Source: Euclidia mi (taxonomy: Eukaryota; Arthropoda; Insecta; Lepidoptera; Erebidae). From it: a stretch of 64,000 nucleotides of DNA. The stretch covers positions 87,089,034-87,153,033 of the forward strand of contig OX123186.2 in NCBI GenBank assembly GCA_944739405.2, written 5' to 3'. Below the pieces are notes generated by a model, which saw only the letters and a list, made by a program, of their open reading frames with translations, searched no databases and was not told where the DNA came from. This document shows, one piece after another, positions 11,040-21,048 of the stretch. Each line of letters begins with the position of its first letter. Within the stretch, counting starts at the first letter, position 1. The translations under genes and the position numbers were made by a program.

Positions 11040-11620
11040 ATTCGCTATTGCGAGTCAGACTCGCTCATGATGGGTTCCGTAGCGGAGGTATTCACTTACC
11101 ATAGCCATTATATTTGACTAACTATTAACAGTATTTGCATAAAGGACAAAGCTATATTTGCGGTTTTTAAGATGTGCTTTATTTTAAAAACTGCTGACTA
11201 CATATCGTTCAAACCAATTTTCGTTGAAAGTTCTTATAACGATCTACAGCATTTTTTTTATTTATCACTATCTTACTTTAAAAGTTAGAAGGACACACAC
11301 ACCCATTTTACCACTTTGGAACCGTATATCTTTCAAACGATTGACTTTGAGAAACAATAGTTTTAGGAACTTCAAAGTATTTTTAACGACCTATTTTCCA
11401 CATCAGATCCATGTATGAAGAGCCCTCCTTATTAAATATTTTTTTATTTTCTATAAGGTTGTAAAGCGGTTCTCAGAATACATCTACCTACCAATTTTCA
11501 AATGTGTAAACTCAATAGTTTCGGCATAAAGTGGCTGTGACATACGGATAGACATAGCGCGTCTATAAGGATTCCGTGTTTAGCCATTTTTGACTACGGA
11601 ACTCTAAAAATACTGTTTAT
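11040..11620 (+). repeat. Old copy of a lepidopteran LINE-tail repeat
   Basis: Starts with GCGAGTCAGACTCGC followed by GGGTTCCGTAG and ends with GACTACGGAACTCTAAAA. Both ends match, inverted, the better-preserved copy at 22592-23436. Frames inside are not meaningful. Confidence 0.55.
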
Positions 11621-11639
11621 AGAAATTTAATGTTTTAAA

Positions 11640-11768
11640 TACTTCTTGCGGTTATATTTCTTATTAGTCTCTATGAACAGAATTAAAACAAAAATTAGTA
11701 TCGAACGATGAAGGAGTTTTGTGTTACCCTGAATTTAACGTGAGTGAAGCCGCGGGCAAAAGCTAGTA
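11640..11768 (+). mobile_element. Helitron/Lep1-like 3' end
   Basis: AAATACTTCTTGCGGTTATA, a short spacer, then GAAGCCGCGGGCAAAAGCTAG, matching the termini at 58.18-58.33 and 59.85 kb. GCCGCGGC-type hairpins followed by CTAG fit the 3' ends of Helitrons (CTRR). The 5' part is not visible here. Confidence 0.5.
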
Positions 11769-11809
11769 TTATAATAAACGTGTGTATAAAAAAAAATAAT
11801 TATTGCTCG

Positions 11810-11940
11810 CTTAATAATGTGCCCGGTAGATGGCAATAGGCTCGCCCCCTATTACATTGCGACCTAAACATAAATGGCGAAACATGGGTGTGTAATACAC
11901 CTCTGCCCCTTCGGGGATAAAAGGCGTGAAGTTATGATAC
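11810..11940 (+). repeat. SINE with LINE-like tail
   Basis: GATGGCAATAGGCTCGCC, then CTATTAC, then CCTCTGCCCCTTCGGGG and AAAGGCGTGA. The same body and tail occur at 62106-62232. The tail matches the 3' ends of the LINE remnants at 42.8, 54.8 and 61.7 kb, so this looks like a SINE moved by that LINE. Confidence 0.6.
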
Positions 11941-12380
11941 GTAATATTATAATAATGAAAGCTAAATCACTGCAGCAACACTGAAAGTTTCATCCATATC
12001 TGTTCTGTAGTTTTTGCGCGAAAGAGTAAGAAACAGTCATCGTCAATAACTTGCGCACTTATAAATAGTTGTAGTATAAAGAGATAGTAGATATTTAAAT
12101 ATAGGATAAGCTATGAATATGGACATAAAGTGTGGACATGGATTTATAGTGCATGGATTTATAACTGTGTGTGCCTAGTTTACTACAAGGTATGAGATAC
12201 TATCGTTTACTAAATTGTTCTATATGTTTTTACAGTGTTGTAACATAGAACCGTTTAAAACTAAAGTAAACTGGATATGCGCAGTTTAAAAAATATTACA
12301 AAAGTTACAAAGCGTTATTCTTGATAACCCTTTGGCTAAATTAAATGCATATTTGAATGTAGGTTTATGTCAGTTTTAGG
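11941..12380. other. No gene recognised
   Basis: AT-rich sequence between a SINE and a Penelope fragment; no coding or repeat match seen. Confidence 0.5.
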
Positions 12381-12960
12381 TTAACAGATTATGCATGTGA
12401 ATAATGACTTTACATCAAAACTAACCATAGTTTGCTTGTCAGAGAGATGTAGGTGTTTGATTTCACTGACAAAATGGTAGGAATCCTTCACATGCGCTCT
12501 CGTGCTACCTCTAAGCGGTGAGAGAATCTTCGCAATGTGTTGAGCCAGCCTGTAAGTTGGTGCGCCTATCTGACTAACTATCGGGCGCAGTGGAGCGTTT
12601 TCCTTGTGTATTTTTGGCAGACCATACATTTGAGGAGGTTTTGCACACGATGGTTTTAGATATTTCACGTCCAGATTAAGTTTCTCGGAGTATTTCTTGA
12701 CAATATCACTCGTTTGCTTGAGTATTTTGTTAGTATATGTAATAAGTAATAATTAAGACGGACCCCGTCTTAATTATTTAATATGTACTTTCATCCGACA
12801 AAAGATTTTCCATTTTTTGTTTATAATCGGACGTGTTCATCACTACCGTTGCATTCCCTTTATCTGCTCGGAGTACTGTTAGGTCTAGCCCGCAGGTTCT
12901 TCAGTGCGAAATACTCGGGTTTTGGCAGATTACTTGCCAGCATGTACTGTAGTTTCTAGA
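12381..12960 (-). pseudogene. Penelope-like element reverse transcriptase fragment
   Basis: Read on the minus strand from about 12960, the sequence gives ADKGNATVVMNTSDY and LLSDESTY. After a short disturbed stretch it continues with PPQMYGLPKIHKENAPLRPI and then HLSDKQTMVSFDVKSLF. These are hallmark blocks of Penelope-like RTs (ADKGN, YGLPKIHK, LRPI, FDV-S-LF), telomerase-related retroelements. The frame is broken by a shift and stop around 12745-12780, and everything after the FDVKSLF block (YADD region, linker, GIY-YIG endonuclease) is missing. The disturbed stretch contains a perfect 14-bp-arm palindrome (AATAATTAAGACGG and its complement, 12746-12776). Confidence 0.8.
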
Positions 12961-13074
12961 TCATTCGGTTTAAATGTAATAACAAGTGAAACCAATATAA
13001 CGCGATAAAATCCGTAAACTGTAGTTTAATTTTAAAATGTGTAACATTCGCGTAGATCCAAGAAAATACTATTT
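12961..13074. other. Short unassigned spacer
   Basis: No feature seen between the Penelope fragment and the tandem repeat. Confidence 0.4.
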
Positions 13075-13357
13075 CCCAAATATATGTCATTTTCGTGATC
13101 AGAATGCATGAAAACTCCGAAAATGATACCCATATTATTATTTTTTTTAAATGTCTCGTCCGCCATCTTGAAATCCCAAATAGATGTCATTTTCGTGTTT
13201 AGAATCCATGTAAACCCCGAAAATGAATTTTATTAAAAATGTCCCGTCCGCCATCTTGGATTCCCAAATAGATGTCATTTTCGTGATCAGAATGCATGAA
13301 AACTCCGAAAATGATACCCATATTAATTTTATTAAAAATATCCCGTCTGCCTTTTTG
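13075..13357 (+). repeat. Tandem repeat, three ~85-100 bp units
   Basis: Units start at 13075, 13175 and 13263, each with CCCAAATA-ATGTCATTTTCGTG and CCGAAAATGA. Units 1 and 2 end in GTCCGCCATCTTG and unit 3 in GTCTGCCTTTTT. Units 1 and 3 are more alike than either is to unit 2, which lacks the GATACCCATATTA block. Confidence 0.9.
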
Positions 13358-13593
13358 TGAATGTAGAAACTAAAAACTTCTCCCGTGAGAATTTTCTGTC
13401 ACACATGCGCAAGCATCGTAAAATGTGACTCTCATTATTTTTTCATAACGCGCCTATAGAAGTATAACTTCAAAAATATATGTTTGGCTTGGCCAGTCCT
13501 TATTACTTAGGGGTTTAAAAGCTTAATTGCGGCCGATTGACAGACCTAAAGAATATACGTTTAAAATTTCATTACACACGAGAATTTTATATA
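13358..13593. other. No gene recognised
   Basis: AT-rich sequence up to the left end of the mariner-type element; nothing identified. Confidence 0.4.
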
Positions 13594-14094
13594 CACCACT
13601 ATTTTTTAATTAGTACAAAAACTTTAAGGACAGATTAGCGAAGATATTATTATCATATATGTGACGTAAGAATTTCATAATAGCAATAAAGAGCAAAGTT
13701 ATTATCATTTGTTTATTGTAGAAAATCTCACTTAAATCAAAGTCATATTTTACAATCCATTCACTAATTCATTGATAATATTCGATCCTGCTCATTCGCA
13801 TTCTCTCTGTCGCACTTATGATGTAGGTAGCCATAGAAAATAAAATGAAGAAAAATAAGAAATGTAGGTAGTTATTTTTTTATTTTGTTAATTCTACCCT
13901 CTCCTTCATACTTCATTCGGGCTTAGGACCGGTAAAATGTATCGTTTAACAAGTAATTAAATACGGAGGTATGTAATTAGAAAGCAAACAAATATCAAAA
14001 TAAAAGAAGGTGTTCTGGACTAAAAGAAAAGAGTAATTTTGGCGTATTTATGAAGTTAGAATCATCTGCTATTTACAAATATTATTTTATCATT

Positions 14095-14180
14095 ATCGTG
14101 TCAGCCTAGAGACATCCACTGCTGGACATAGGCCTTCCTCAAGGTGTGTGGAGAACACAGACCGAGTTTGAGCCGCCCGC
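14095..14180 (-). repeat. Lepidopteran interspersed repeat fragment
   Basis: ACATCCACTGCTGGACATAG is a very common lepidopteran repeat word (often read as ATAGGCCT...), here nested in the deleted mariner-type element. Confidence 0.5.
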
Positions 14181-14214
14181 ATCAAATTATTATTTACTTA
14201 AGTACGTATTATTT

Positions 14215-14508
14215 ACTAAACTTAGAAGTATTTCCATTGTCCTTCAAAATGTCCACCACCGTTGTCAAAAGCATCCAATATGCACTGTTTTAATTGTTTG
14301 ACACTGACCGCCTCACTTTTGTACACTCACAATAAGATGTCCATGGGTACACAGCTGCACTCGCGATTTTTCCACTCAAAAAGTACGCACGAAGCATAGC
14401 TACATACTCCCGTGATATGAACTGATATGATAGGCCATCGCATCGGGCAAACGCAGACAAAAAATTAACTTTTGCAACGAAATTAGATACGCTCACTTTC
14501 GCTAGCAA
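14215..14508 (-). pseudogene. mariner-type transposase, N- and C-termini joined by deletion
   Basis: On the minus strand the frame reads QFISREYVAMLRAYFLSGKI, aligned with SREYYEMVRSYILSGES of the 8865-9863 transposase (first HTH). After a frameshift it reads VKQLKQCILDAFDNGGGHFE, a C-terminal tail of this family. The second HTH and the whole DDE domain are missing, so it cannot catalyse transposition but could be a substrate for a related enzyme. Confidence 0.65.
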
Positions 14509-14814
14509 TTTAGCACTGTTTGTCGTATCGTCGGGGCGTGGTGCAGGCGCAGAGGGGCCGGGTAGGGGGTAAATTTATCAATGGGTCATTTTACCATGAT
14601 AGTACTCGGGTCGGTCATAGTATTAGTTATGCATTTACCAATTATCACGTATTTTTGTGGACAGTTTTGAGACAGTTTTGGGACTTAGTGTTTTTATTTT
14701 TTAACTACATAAATATGATCAGTTAAAGATACTTAGTGCTCTGTTAAATTTTTTGTACTACCTAATTAAAAAATAGTGGTGTATATAGATTAAAAAAAAA
14801 GTTTTTTGACTTTC

Positions 14815-15545
14815 TTCGTCATTGTCGTTCGTCGATGGGTAACATTTCCTCTTGGCTTTCTGTAAGGTCCTATGGCACGGGAAAAATTCTTATTAGTCTT
14901 TCTTATAATTTCGTACTGTCCTTGTGTCAAATCGGCATCTACAAACATTTCCAAAGCTTACATTGGTGTCAAGGAGGGCTGCCCTTTTCCAGATTTCAAA
15001 AGATAAAATGCATTTTTATATTTAGTTGCTCGTGTTGGAGAACTAGTAACATCTTTTAGGACATTTGATGCATCTTTTTTACCAGCTTTTCCCAGTTCCA
15101 CTTTCACAGCATGTATTATTAAATCCTTTTCAAAATTAGAACGAAGTTCTTCAGTCTTTCGCTTCTTCCTCCTTTCACTTGCGTCTTCGAACAACTTGGA
15201 TGGTCGTCCTGGCCGTTTTTGTGTATCAACAACAGTTATTTCAAAAGTACCTTCCAGCCAACGCTGATTGTTTTCAATAAATTTATCTTCTTTATAATGA
15301 GCTTTCATCTACCTTTGTTTGATTTCTGATTTGAAATGGGCAAAACTACGTTTTAAATTAACAATTTGGTCTTCATTGTAACCTTCACATGACAAAAGAT
15401 GATCTTTTATATATATTTTATCTAAATTAGGCAAATCGTTCGTCATGAGGTCAAACAAGTATTGTTGGGTCACAATCCTTACATCAAACATAAACTTTGT
15501 TAAAAGTCGCTAAAAACATTTTCAATTTTAGACGAAATTTCGCTA
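14815..15545 (-). pseudogene. Unidentified basic protein remnant with AT-hook-like motif
   Basis: One minus-strand frame runs through two stop codons (near 15310 and 14958) and gives about 230 residues. In order: RIVTQQYLFDLMTNDLPNL and KIYIKDHLLSCEGYNEDQIV; then TQKRPGRPSKLFEDASERRK (a basic PGRP patch like an AT-hook); then KDASNVLKDVTSSPTRATKY; then EMFVDADLTQGQYEIIRKTN. Motif spacing is kept across the stops, so this was one coding unit. I recall multicopy arthropod hypothetical proteins with similar GRPSK-F and ADL-QY blocks, probably from a transposon, but cannot name the family. The deleted mariner element lies directly downstream and may have truncated it. Confidence 0.5.
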
Positions 15546-15884
15546 AATATCTTTGATCCCTCAAAAATGTATCTAGCTGGATATATCCGGACATGATTGT
15601 GATAGTATTTATAAGGAAAAGGATCAAATAATAACTTATATTAAAAATAATAGCCCGATCTACCCCGATACATAAACAAAAACATTACCTAGCAAAAAAA
15701 AAATTAAGAAAATCACAGTAATAAAATGGGTTTTTTATTTATAAAAAAAAATATGAAGTTTGATAGTTCATCATGACTTTATTTCTATAATATGTAAGTT
15801 TCATACCTTGTCCATCAGAATCCATAACTTTCAATTGGTAAGAAGAACTTGATAATATTAAAAATCACTTTGTTAGTTTAATGT
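15546..15884. other. No gene recognised
   Basis: AT-rich, several A-runs; nothing identified. Confidence 0.45.
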
Positions 15885-16145
15885 TTAGAAAAGCGCCGAG
15901 AATAGATACGTACACTTAATTTATTCGTGGAACTCGGCTTAAGAATGTTATTGCTATTTTGACATTTTGGACTTTTGGCCGCGAGGATCGTGCAAATACC
16001 TGTATGTGCGACGGCATAACGTGCTCTCCGAGGCACGGGACAAGCGACAATTAACAATTTAATGCGCACTTAACTCCGAAAAGTTATTGTTGCGCGCCGT
16101 GGATTCGAACCCGATACCTTCTGCATGGCAGTCTGTTGTTGTCTC
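15885..16145 (-). repeat. tRNA-derived SINE-like repeat
   Basis: On the minus strand: GACTGCCATGCAGAAGGTAT, then GGGTTCGAATCC (B-box), then AACTTTTCGGAGTTAAGTGC, an arrangement typical of lepidopteran SINEs. A diverged plus-strand copy lies at 42886-43090. The small minus-strand ORF across it is not a gene. Confidence 0.6.
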
Positions 16146-16714
16146 TTTTTTTCTTTATTTGTATTTTTAGACTGATTAATAATGATAAAGTGTTTATTAT
16201 TTCAATCTACTACAATAATTCGTTGTTTCATAGCTTGAACCGGTGCCATGCTTAAGCCCTGTGTACCATAACAAAATCTAAACGAAGATACCTCAGTGAA
16301 AACAGATACCTATATAACCCAATTAACGTCCAACACAGCAATAACACAGCCTTCTCTAGAAGAATATCCAAAATATGTGGCCAACATCGCGCACAGGCGT
16401 CTTTTAACAGGTTCGTATCGCGTCATGCGAACGCTCACAGGTTCATGCAAGGCTCAAGTTAAATCGTTTGTAAACTTTGCCGGCACGGACGATATCTAAC
16501 GTTCTGCTTAAAACAGGATATTTTGCTCCACTACACCTATTTGTCTTTTAACTTTTATTACGGGAAGATTGAATGTTCAACACATGTAGAGCAGTTTGAT
16601 GAAGAGCGTGTTTCGAGGTGATGTTGTGAATGGAAGGGAATGTTCGTTGTTTGGAAGGTATTGGCAAATGCCTTAATAATTTTGCATCTAATTTTGCATA
16701 AAGCTTATGACCGT
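16146..16714. other. No gene recognised
   Basis: The 67-codon frame at 16296-16499 has no domain; nothing else identified. Confidence 0.45.
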
Positions 16715-16900
16715 AACTTTAAAGAACTGGTCAACGAGTAGACGGATCTGGTAAGCGATTGCCACCGCCAAAGAACAGCCGTAACCCAAAGGAGTTACAA
16801 ATGCGTTGATAAACTGAAAGGAGAAGAAAAAGGGGATGGAGGCCCCCGGTACTCTCATTCACCGAATAAAACCTAAAGGTATAAAAACTGTTACTTTCCG
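16715..16900 (+). repeat. SINE-like lepidopteran repeat
   Basis: GTAAGCGATTGCCACCGCC, GAACAGCCGTAACCC and GGAGTTACAAATGCGTTG are words of a widespread lepidopteran short repeat (recognised from memory). Confidence 0.5.
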
Positions 16901-17404
16901 TCAATACTCAGTAAGAGACTAGTACTTCTGCAGTGGAGCCGGCACGTTCATAGCAAACCCAGCAAGGTTCTACTACCTATAAAACATTTATCTCAAAAAC
17001 CAATCGCTTCCACATAAACACAATTTGTCATCCTTTAAAACACTGGTTTTGAAAATGATTTAAATGGACACATTCGCATGTAGAGGAAATCGAATAACTT
17101 TTCAACGTGTCCGCGGGATGTAAATTATTAATTTAATTCGGCGTGACATAATTATGTGTACTTTCTGTCATCATGTACCAATATTTAATGGATGTGTAAA
17201 CAAAAAAGGGTTTTTATAAATATTTATGCTTTTATCATGTCAATCAGTTTAACGCCGGTGTCTAGATATGAATTTTAATGTGGTACGATATACTGGTTTT
17301 AATGAGGTAACTGAATTGATTTTATAGAATTATTTATGAAATCAGAATAAATTCCTTGACAATCGTTACAGGGCGTCTGTACCTTCTAATTAAACTGACG
17401 CTAG
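16901..17404. other. No gene recognised
   Basis: AT-rich spacer between two SINE-like repeats. Confidence 0.4.
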
Positions 17405-17560
17405 TCTAAACCATGGAATATCGCTATCCCTTCGGGTTGCGGAGGTCAGACAGGCAGTCGCTCTGTGGAAAAGCTAATATTCAGCCAAATCCGGTTAGAC
17501 TAGAAAGCGGACCCCAGGTTGAAACTGGGATAACGCTAAGAGAAAGAAGAAGATTTATGA
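17405..17560 (+). repeat. SINE-like repeat, copy 1 of 3
   Basis: CCATGGAATATCGCTAT, GGAGGTCAGACAGGCAGTCG, AAATCCGGTTAGACTAGAA and GAAACTGGGATAACGCTAAG. Diverged copies lie at 43120-43260 and 43505-43625. The body resembles the lepidopteran SINE with the word CATCCGGTTAGACTGGAAG. Confidence 0.65.
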
Positions 17561-18093
17561 AATCAGAATACTGTTTTATAGCCTGCCAAGTCAAGATATG
17601 GGACATATTAGTGTAGGAGTTTTCAGATTGCCCAAAGGGCTCCGATGTAGTCTAAAGACACTGGTTCTGAGACTGGAACCGGGATCCACAGCTTTAAGTG
17701 GGCACGTTAGCGCACTAATATAGATGACATATGGGATCACCCATCAGTCATCACGAACGGCAATACAAGTTACGCTACGAGCGCTATGAGACTAAACGAT
17801 TCCGCTTCAAGAAGTCTCCATGCCACACATTCTATTACAGCCTACCGGCTGTGATATCGTTACCCCACCGGGTAGCGGTATCAATATCCTGTTTCTGTTA
17901 AACATAGATAGCGTAATCTGGTATAATTTAACATCCTGATATTTTTATATAAACTAAAATATTCTCACAATTCAAGGAATTATAAGTAATTGTAAATATA
18001 AGCCCGAACATTCACGTTTTCATAATAAGGCAATCCACACAAGCGGACGAATTATCAATAAAGCCACTACGGAGAGATAGCAACGAAACGCAA
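17561..18093. other. No gene recognised
   Basis: Moderate-GC patch at 17630-17890 (GCTGTGATATCGTTACCCC, CCGGGTAGCGGTATC) without coding potential. Its end may be the 5' untranslated part of the LINE that follows; no ORF1 is visible. Confidence 0.4.
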
Positions 18094-18249
18094 TAAATAC
18101 AATTAAATACAATTTCGACAATAGAGAATACCTCTTGCAATAACACTTTAATTAATAATGGGCTGGTATGTACGAATAAGCCCAATTCAACTAATAATAC
18201 ATTTAGAAATTCACAAGTATTAAAACTGGTACATCAAAATATACAAGGT

Positions 18250-21048
18250 ATGTCAAATAAAGATTTAGAAGTGGAGTTGTTCATGAATGGTGAATGCGTT
18301 GATGTTTTGTGTATAACAGAACATTGGCTTAAAGATCACCAGTTCATGTGCAATTTTAATAACCATCTCGTTGGTAGTTCGTTCAGCAGACAAAATGCAA
18401 TACATGGTGGATCGTTGATTTTGGTTAACAAGCTGCTTAAATTTAAGAATCGTAGTGACATTGTTAGTTTCTCTGTTGAACGGACAGTTGAAATAGCCTG
18501 TGTGGAGTTGGACCAACTTGTTGTGTTGAGTGTGTATAGGCCACCATTGTCCTTCTATGATAACTTTGAAAGTGTCATGGATGATGTGTTACGGAAGCTA
18601 TGCCAACAAAATAAATCTATAATAGTAGGTGGCGATTTTAATGTTAATTTACTCGAAGATTCCCTGAATTGCCACAAAATTAAGAATTTGTTCAAATCAT
18701 ATAATCTTGCATGCTTATTTTTGGAACCCACCAGGATAACTTCCACGACATCTACTTGTATAGACAATATATTTACAGATATTGTACCAGTTAGAAAGCA
18801 AATAATTAATAAATTAACATCAGATCATTGTGGACAATCTATAACATTTGCTATGCAGTCTAAAAAAGTAGGTAGAAAGGAATTGAGTGTGGTGCCAAAA
18901 ACTTTGCGTCGTCTGGAGGGACTTAAGGATAAACTCACAAGTACACTACCATACTTATGCTATAATAACGATCCCAATAAGTTGTACAATTCTTTCTTTG
19001 ACATGTACTGTACTATATTCAGTTCTATCTTTGTCCCTAAGAGGATCTCAGTTGCTGGTACTACATCCTTCAGTGAATGGGCAACCACTGGAATTTATAA
19101 AAGTAGAAATAAGCTTTACGAATTATATGAACAGAGAGTAATTAATAAAAATGATGAAAAATTTTGTCAATACGTAAGAAATTATTCTAATTTATTTAAA
19201 AATATTTGTCGTGAAGCTAAGACACTTTATTTAAAATCAAAAATTAAAAACAGTGACAATAAAATAAAAGCAACGTGGGATATTATAAACAATGAGACTG
19301 GAAGGGTCAAGAGCAAAAGTAACGATTACACGCTTCAAGTAAATAAAAAGATAATAAAATCAGATTTTGAGGTTGCCACAGCATTTGAAAATTTCTTCAC
19401 AGACATTCCAGTCTCAACCACTAAATCCCTGAACTCATCCCCCAATGACGCCGAATCTCTATTAAAACAAAATGTCAATAGGTGTAACATGGAATTTAGA
19501 TTTAGTTATGTCACTGACAAAGATATTGTAAAAACTTTTAATACCCTTAATTTGAAGAAGACTAGTGATCTTTGGGGCAATTCTGTTGTGATTACGAAAT
19601 CCATAATAAACACAGTAGCACCTGAACTGGCAATAATTTTCAATAGATGCATTGACTGTGGTGTGTTTCCTGATCAAATGAAAAGTAGTAAAGTAATTCC
19701 GTTATTTAAATCAGGTAGCACATCTGACCCCACAAATTATAGGCCAATATCTGTGCTACCCACGTTTAGTAAAATTTTTGAAAAATTAATTCTAGGCCAG
19801 CTTCAAACTCATTTTAATAACAATAAGCTGTTACATGAAAAACAATTTGGTTTTACTAGGGGTCGCTCAACTACCGATGCTGGAGTTGAGCTTTTAGATA
19901 GTATTTTTGATGCCTGGGAGGAGTCGCATGATGCTCTAGGAGTCTTTTGTGACTTATCTAAGGCTTTTGATCGCGTTTTTCATGAAACATTGATCAGGAA
20001 ATTACATTACTATGGAGTTAAGAACACTGCTTTGGATCTCCTAACGTCATATTTGAGTAATAGGATACAGAGAGTTGAGGTAAATGGAAAAGTTTCTATG
20101 GGTTCAGTGGTCACAATGGGAGTGCCGCAAGGTTCAATTCTTGGTCCATTCCTTTTCCTTGTATATATTAATGATTTGCCATATATTATGCAAAATAATG
20201 AAGAGATAGTGTTATTTGCTGATGATACGTCACTTATCTTTAAACTTAGACGAGAACAATCAAATAATGACGATGTAAATAACGCTCTCTCTAAAGTAGT
20301 TCAATGGTTTACTGCTAACAATTTATTGTTAAATGAAAGAAAAACAAAATGTATACGATTTTCAAGACCGAATGTAAAACAAGTTAAACCTAACATATGT
20401 TTGAATGGAGAAGAGTTGGATCTTATAGATAACACCGTATTCTTAGGCATAACCTTAGATTCTAGGCTACAGTGGGGCCCACATATAGGTCAGTTGTCGA
20501 ATAGACTTAGCTCTGCAGCGTACGCGGTTTATAAAATTCGTCAGTTAACTGATATAGATACAGCCAGATTAGTATATTTTAGTTATTTCCACAGCATAAT
20601 GTCATATGGAATTTTATTATGGGGCAACGCAGCTGACATTCAAACTGTGTTTGTACTGCAGAAGCGGGCTATTCGTGCAATCTACAGTCTTGGTTCAAGG
20701 CATTCACTGAGGGAAAAATTTAAAGAAATTAAGATAATGACTGTCGCATCTCAATACATTTATGAGAACTTGTTATATGTCAGGAAAAATATAAATATGT
20801 TTTCTAAATTCAGCGACATTCATAAAATAAATACACGAAACAAAAACAAACTTGTTCTACCTTCAACTAGACTACAAAAAATAAGTAACTCATACAAGTG
20901 TCAAAGCATACGTTTTTATAACAAAATTCCAGGTAATATTCAGGAACTAAGTATTAATAAATTCAAAGTATTTATTAAACAGAGCTTGTGTTCAAAAGCT
21001 TATTACACAGTTAAAGATTATTTAGCAGACAAAAACGCCTGGAATTGA
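18250..21048 (+). CDS. LINE endonuclease-reverse transcriptase (ORF2), full catalytic set
   Basis: 932 codons from the first ATG. The EN domain (1 to about 215) shows TEHWL (Glu24), YRPP, GGDFNVN (127-133) and TSDH (190-193). The RT shows NYRPISVLPTFSKIFEKL, GFTRGRSTTDAG, CDLSKAFD, GVPQGSILGPFLF and the catalytic FADD at 656-659. The C-terminal region (about 780-932) is Lys-rich. EN nicks target DNA and RT primes cDNA synthesis there (target-primed reverse transcription). The open frame extends upstream to about 18094 and includes LVHQNIQG, the conserved EN opening, before this ATG. The true start is therefore upstream, non-AUG, or lost by 5' truncation. All catalytic blocks are present. Jockey-group placement is tentative. 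Confidence 0.88.
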   Translation: MSNKDLEVELFMNGECVDVLCITEHWLKDHQFMCNFNNHLVGSSFSRQNAIHGGSLILVNKLLKFKNRSDIVSFSVERTVEIACVELDQLVVLSVYRPPLSFYDNFESVMDDVLRKLCQQNKSIIVGGDFNVNLLEDSLNCHKIKNLFKSYNLACLFLEPTRITSTTSTCIDNIFTDIVPVRKQIINKLTSDHCGQSITFAMQSKKVGRKELSVVPKTLRRLEGLKDKLTSTLPYLCYNNDPNKLYNSFFDMYCTIFSSIFVPKRISVAGTTSFSEWATTGIYKSRNKLYELYEQRVINKNDEKFCQYVRNYSNLFKNICREAKTLYLKSKIKNSDNKIKATWDIINNETGRVKSKSNDYTLQVNKKIIKSDFEVATAFENFFTDIPVSTTKSLNSSPNDAESLLKQNVNRCNMEFRFSYVTDKDIVKTFNTLNLKKTSDLWGNSVVITKSIINTVAPELAIIFNRCIDCGVFPDQMKSSKVIPLFKSGSTSDPTNYRPISVLPTFSKIFEKLILGQLQTHFNNNKLLHEKQFGFTRGRSTTDAGVELLDSIFDAWEESHDALGVFCDLSKAFDRVFHETLIRKLHYYGVKNTALDLLTSYLSNRIQRVEVNGKVSMGSVVTMGVPQGSILGPFLFLVYINDLPYIMQNNEEIVLFADDTSLIFKLRREQSNNDDVNNALSKVVQWFTANNLLLNERKTKCIRFSRPNVKQVKPNICLNGEELDLIDNTVFLGITLDSRLQWGPHIGQLSNRLSSAAYAVYKIRQLTDIDTARLVYFSYFHSIMSYGILLWGNAADIQTVFVLQKRAIRAIYSLGSRHSLREKFKEIKIMTVASQYIYENLLYVRKNINMFSKFSDIHKINTRNKNKLVLPSTRLQKISNSYKCQSIRFYNKIPGNIQELSINKFKVFIKQSLCSKAYYTVKDYLADKNAWN

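Larger units (their letters stand above)
13594..14781 (-). mobile_element. Internally deleted mariner-type element related to the 8.5-kb copy
   Basis: Inverted ends: 13594 CACCACTATTTTTTAATTAG and its exact 20-bp complement ending at 14781, with similarity continuing past an indel. TA flanks both sides (13592-13593, 14782-14783). The ends share CACC and the TA target with the 8505-10559 element. The transposase remnant inside reads on the minus strand, and the 3'-side block CTTCATACTT...CGGGCTTAGGACC at 13912-13935 matches the 3' region of the larger copy. About 0.9 kb of transposase is missing, so this is a non-autonomous derivative. Confidence 0.75.

Noticed and set aside
12381..12960. Hammerhead ribozyme in the Penelope remnant
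   Set aside because: Penelope elements can carry hammerheads in their terminal repeats, but the conserved CUGAUGA and GAAA core is not present here; the visible hairpin is a simple palindrome.
13075..13357. CRISPR-like array
   Set aside because: Only three long units with no unique spacers, in a eukaryotic transposon-rich context; a simple tandem repeat.
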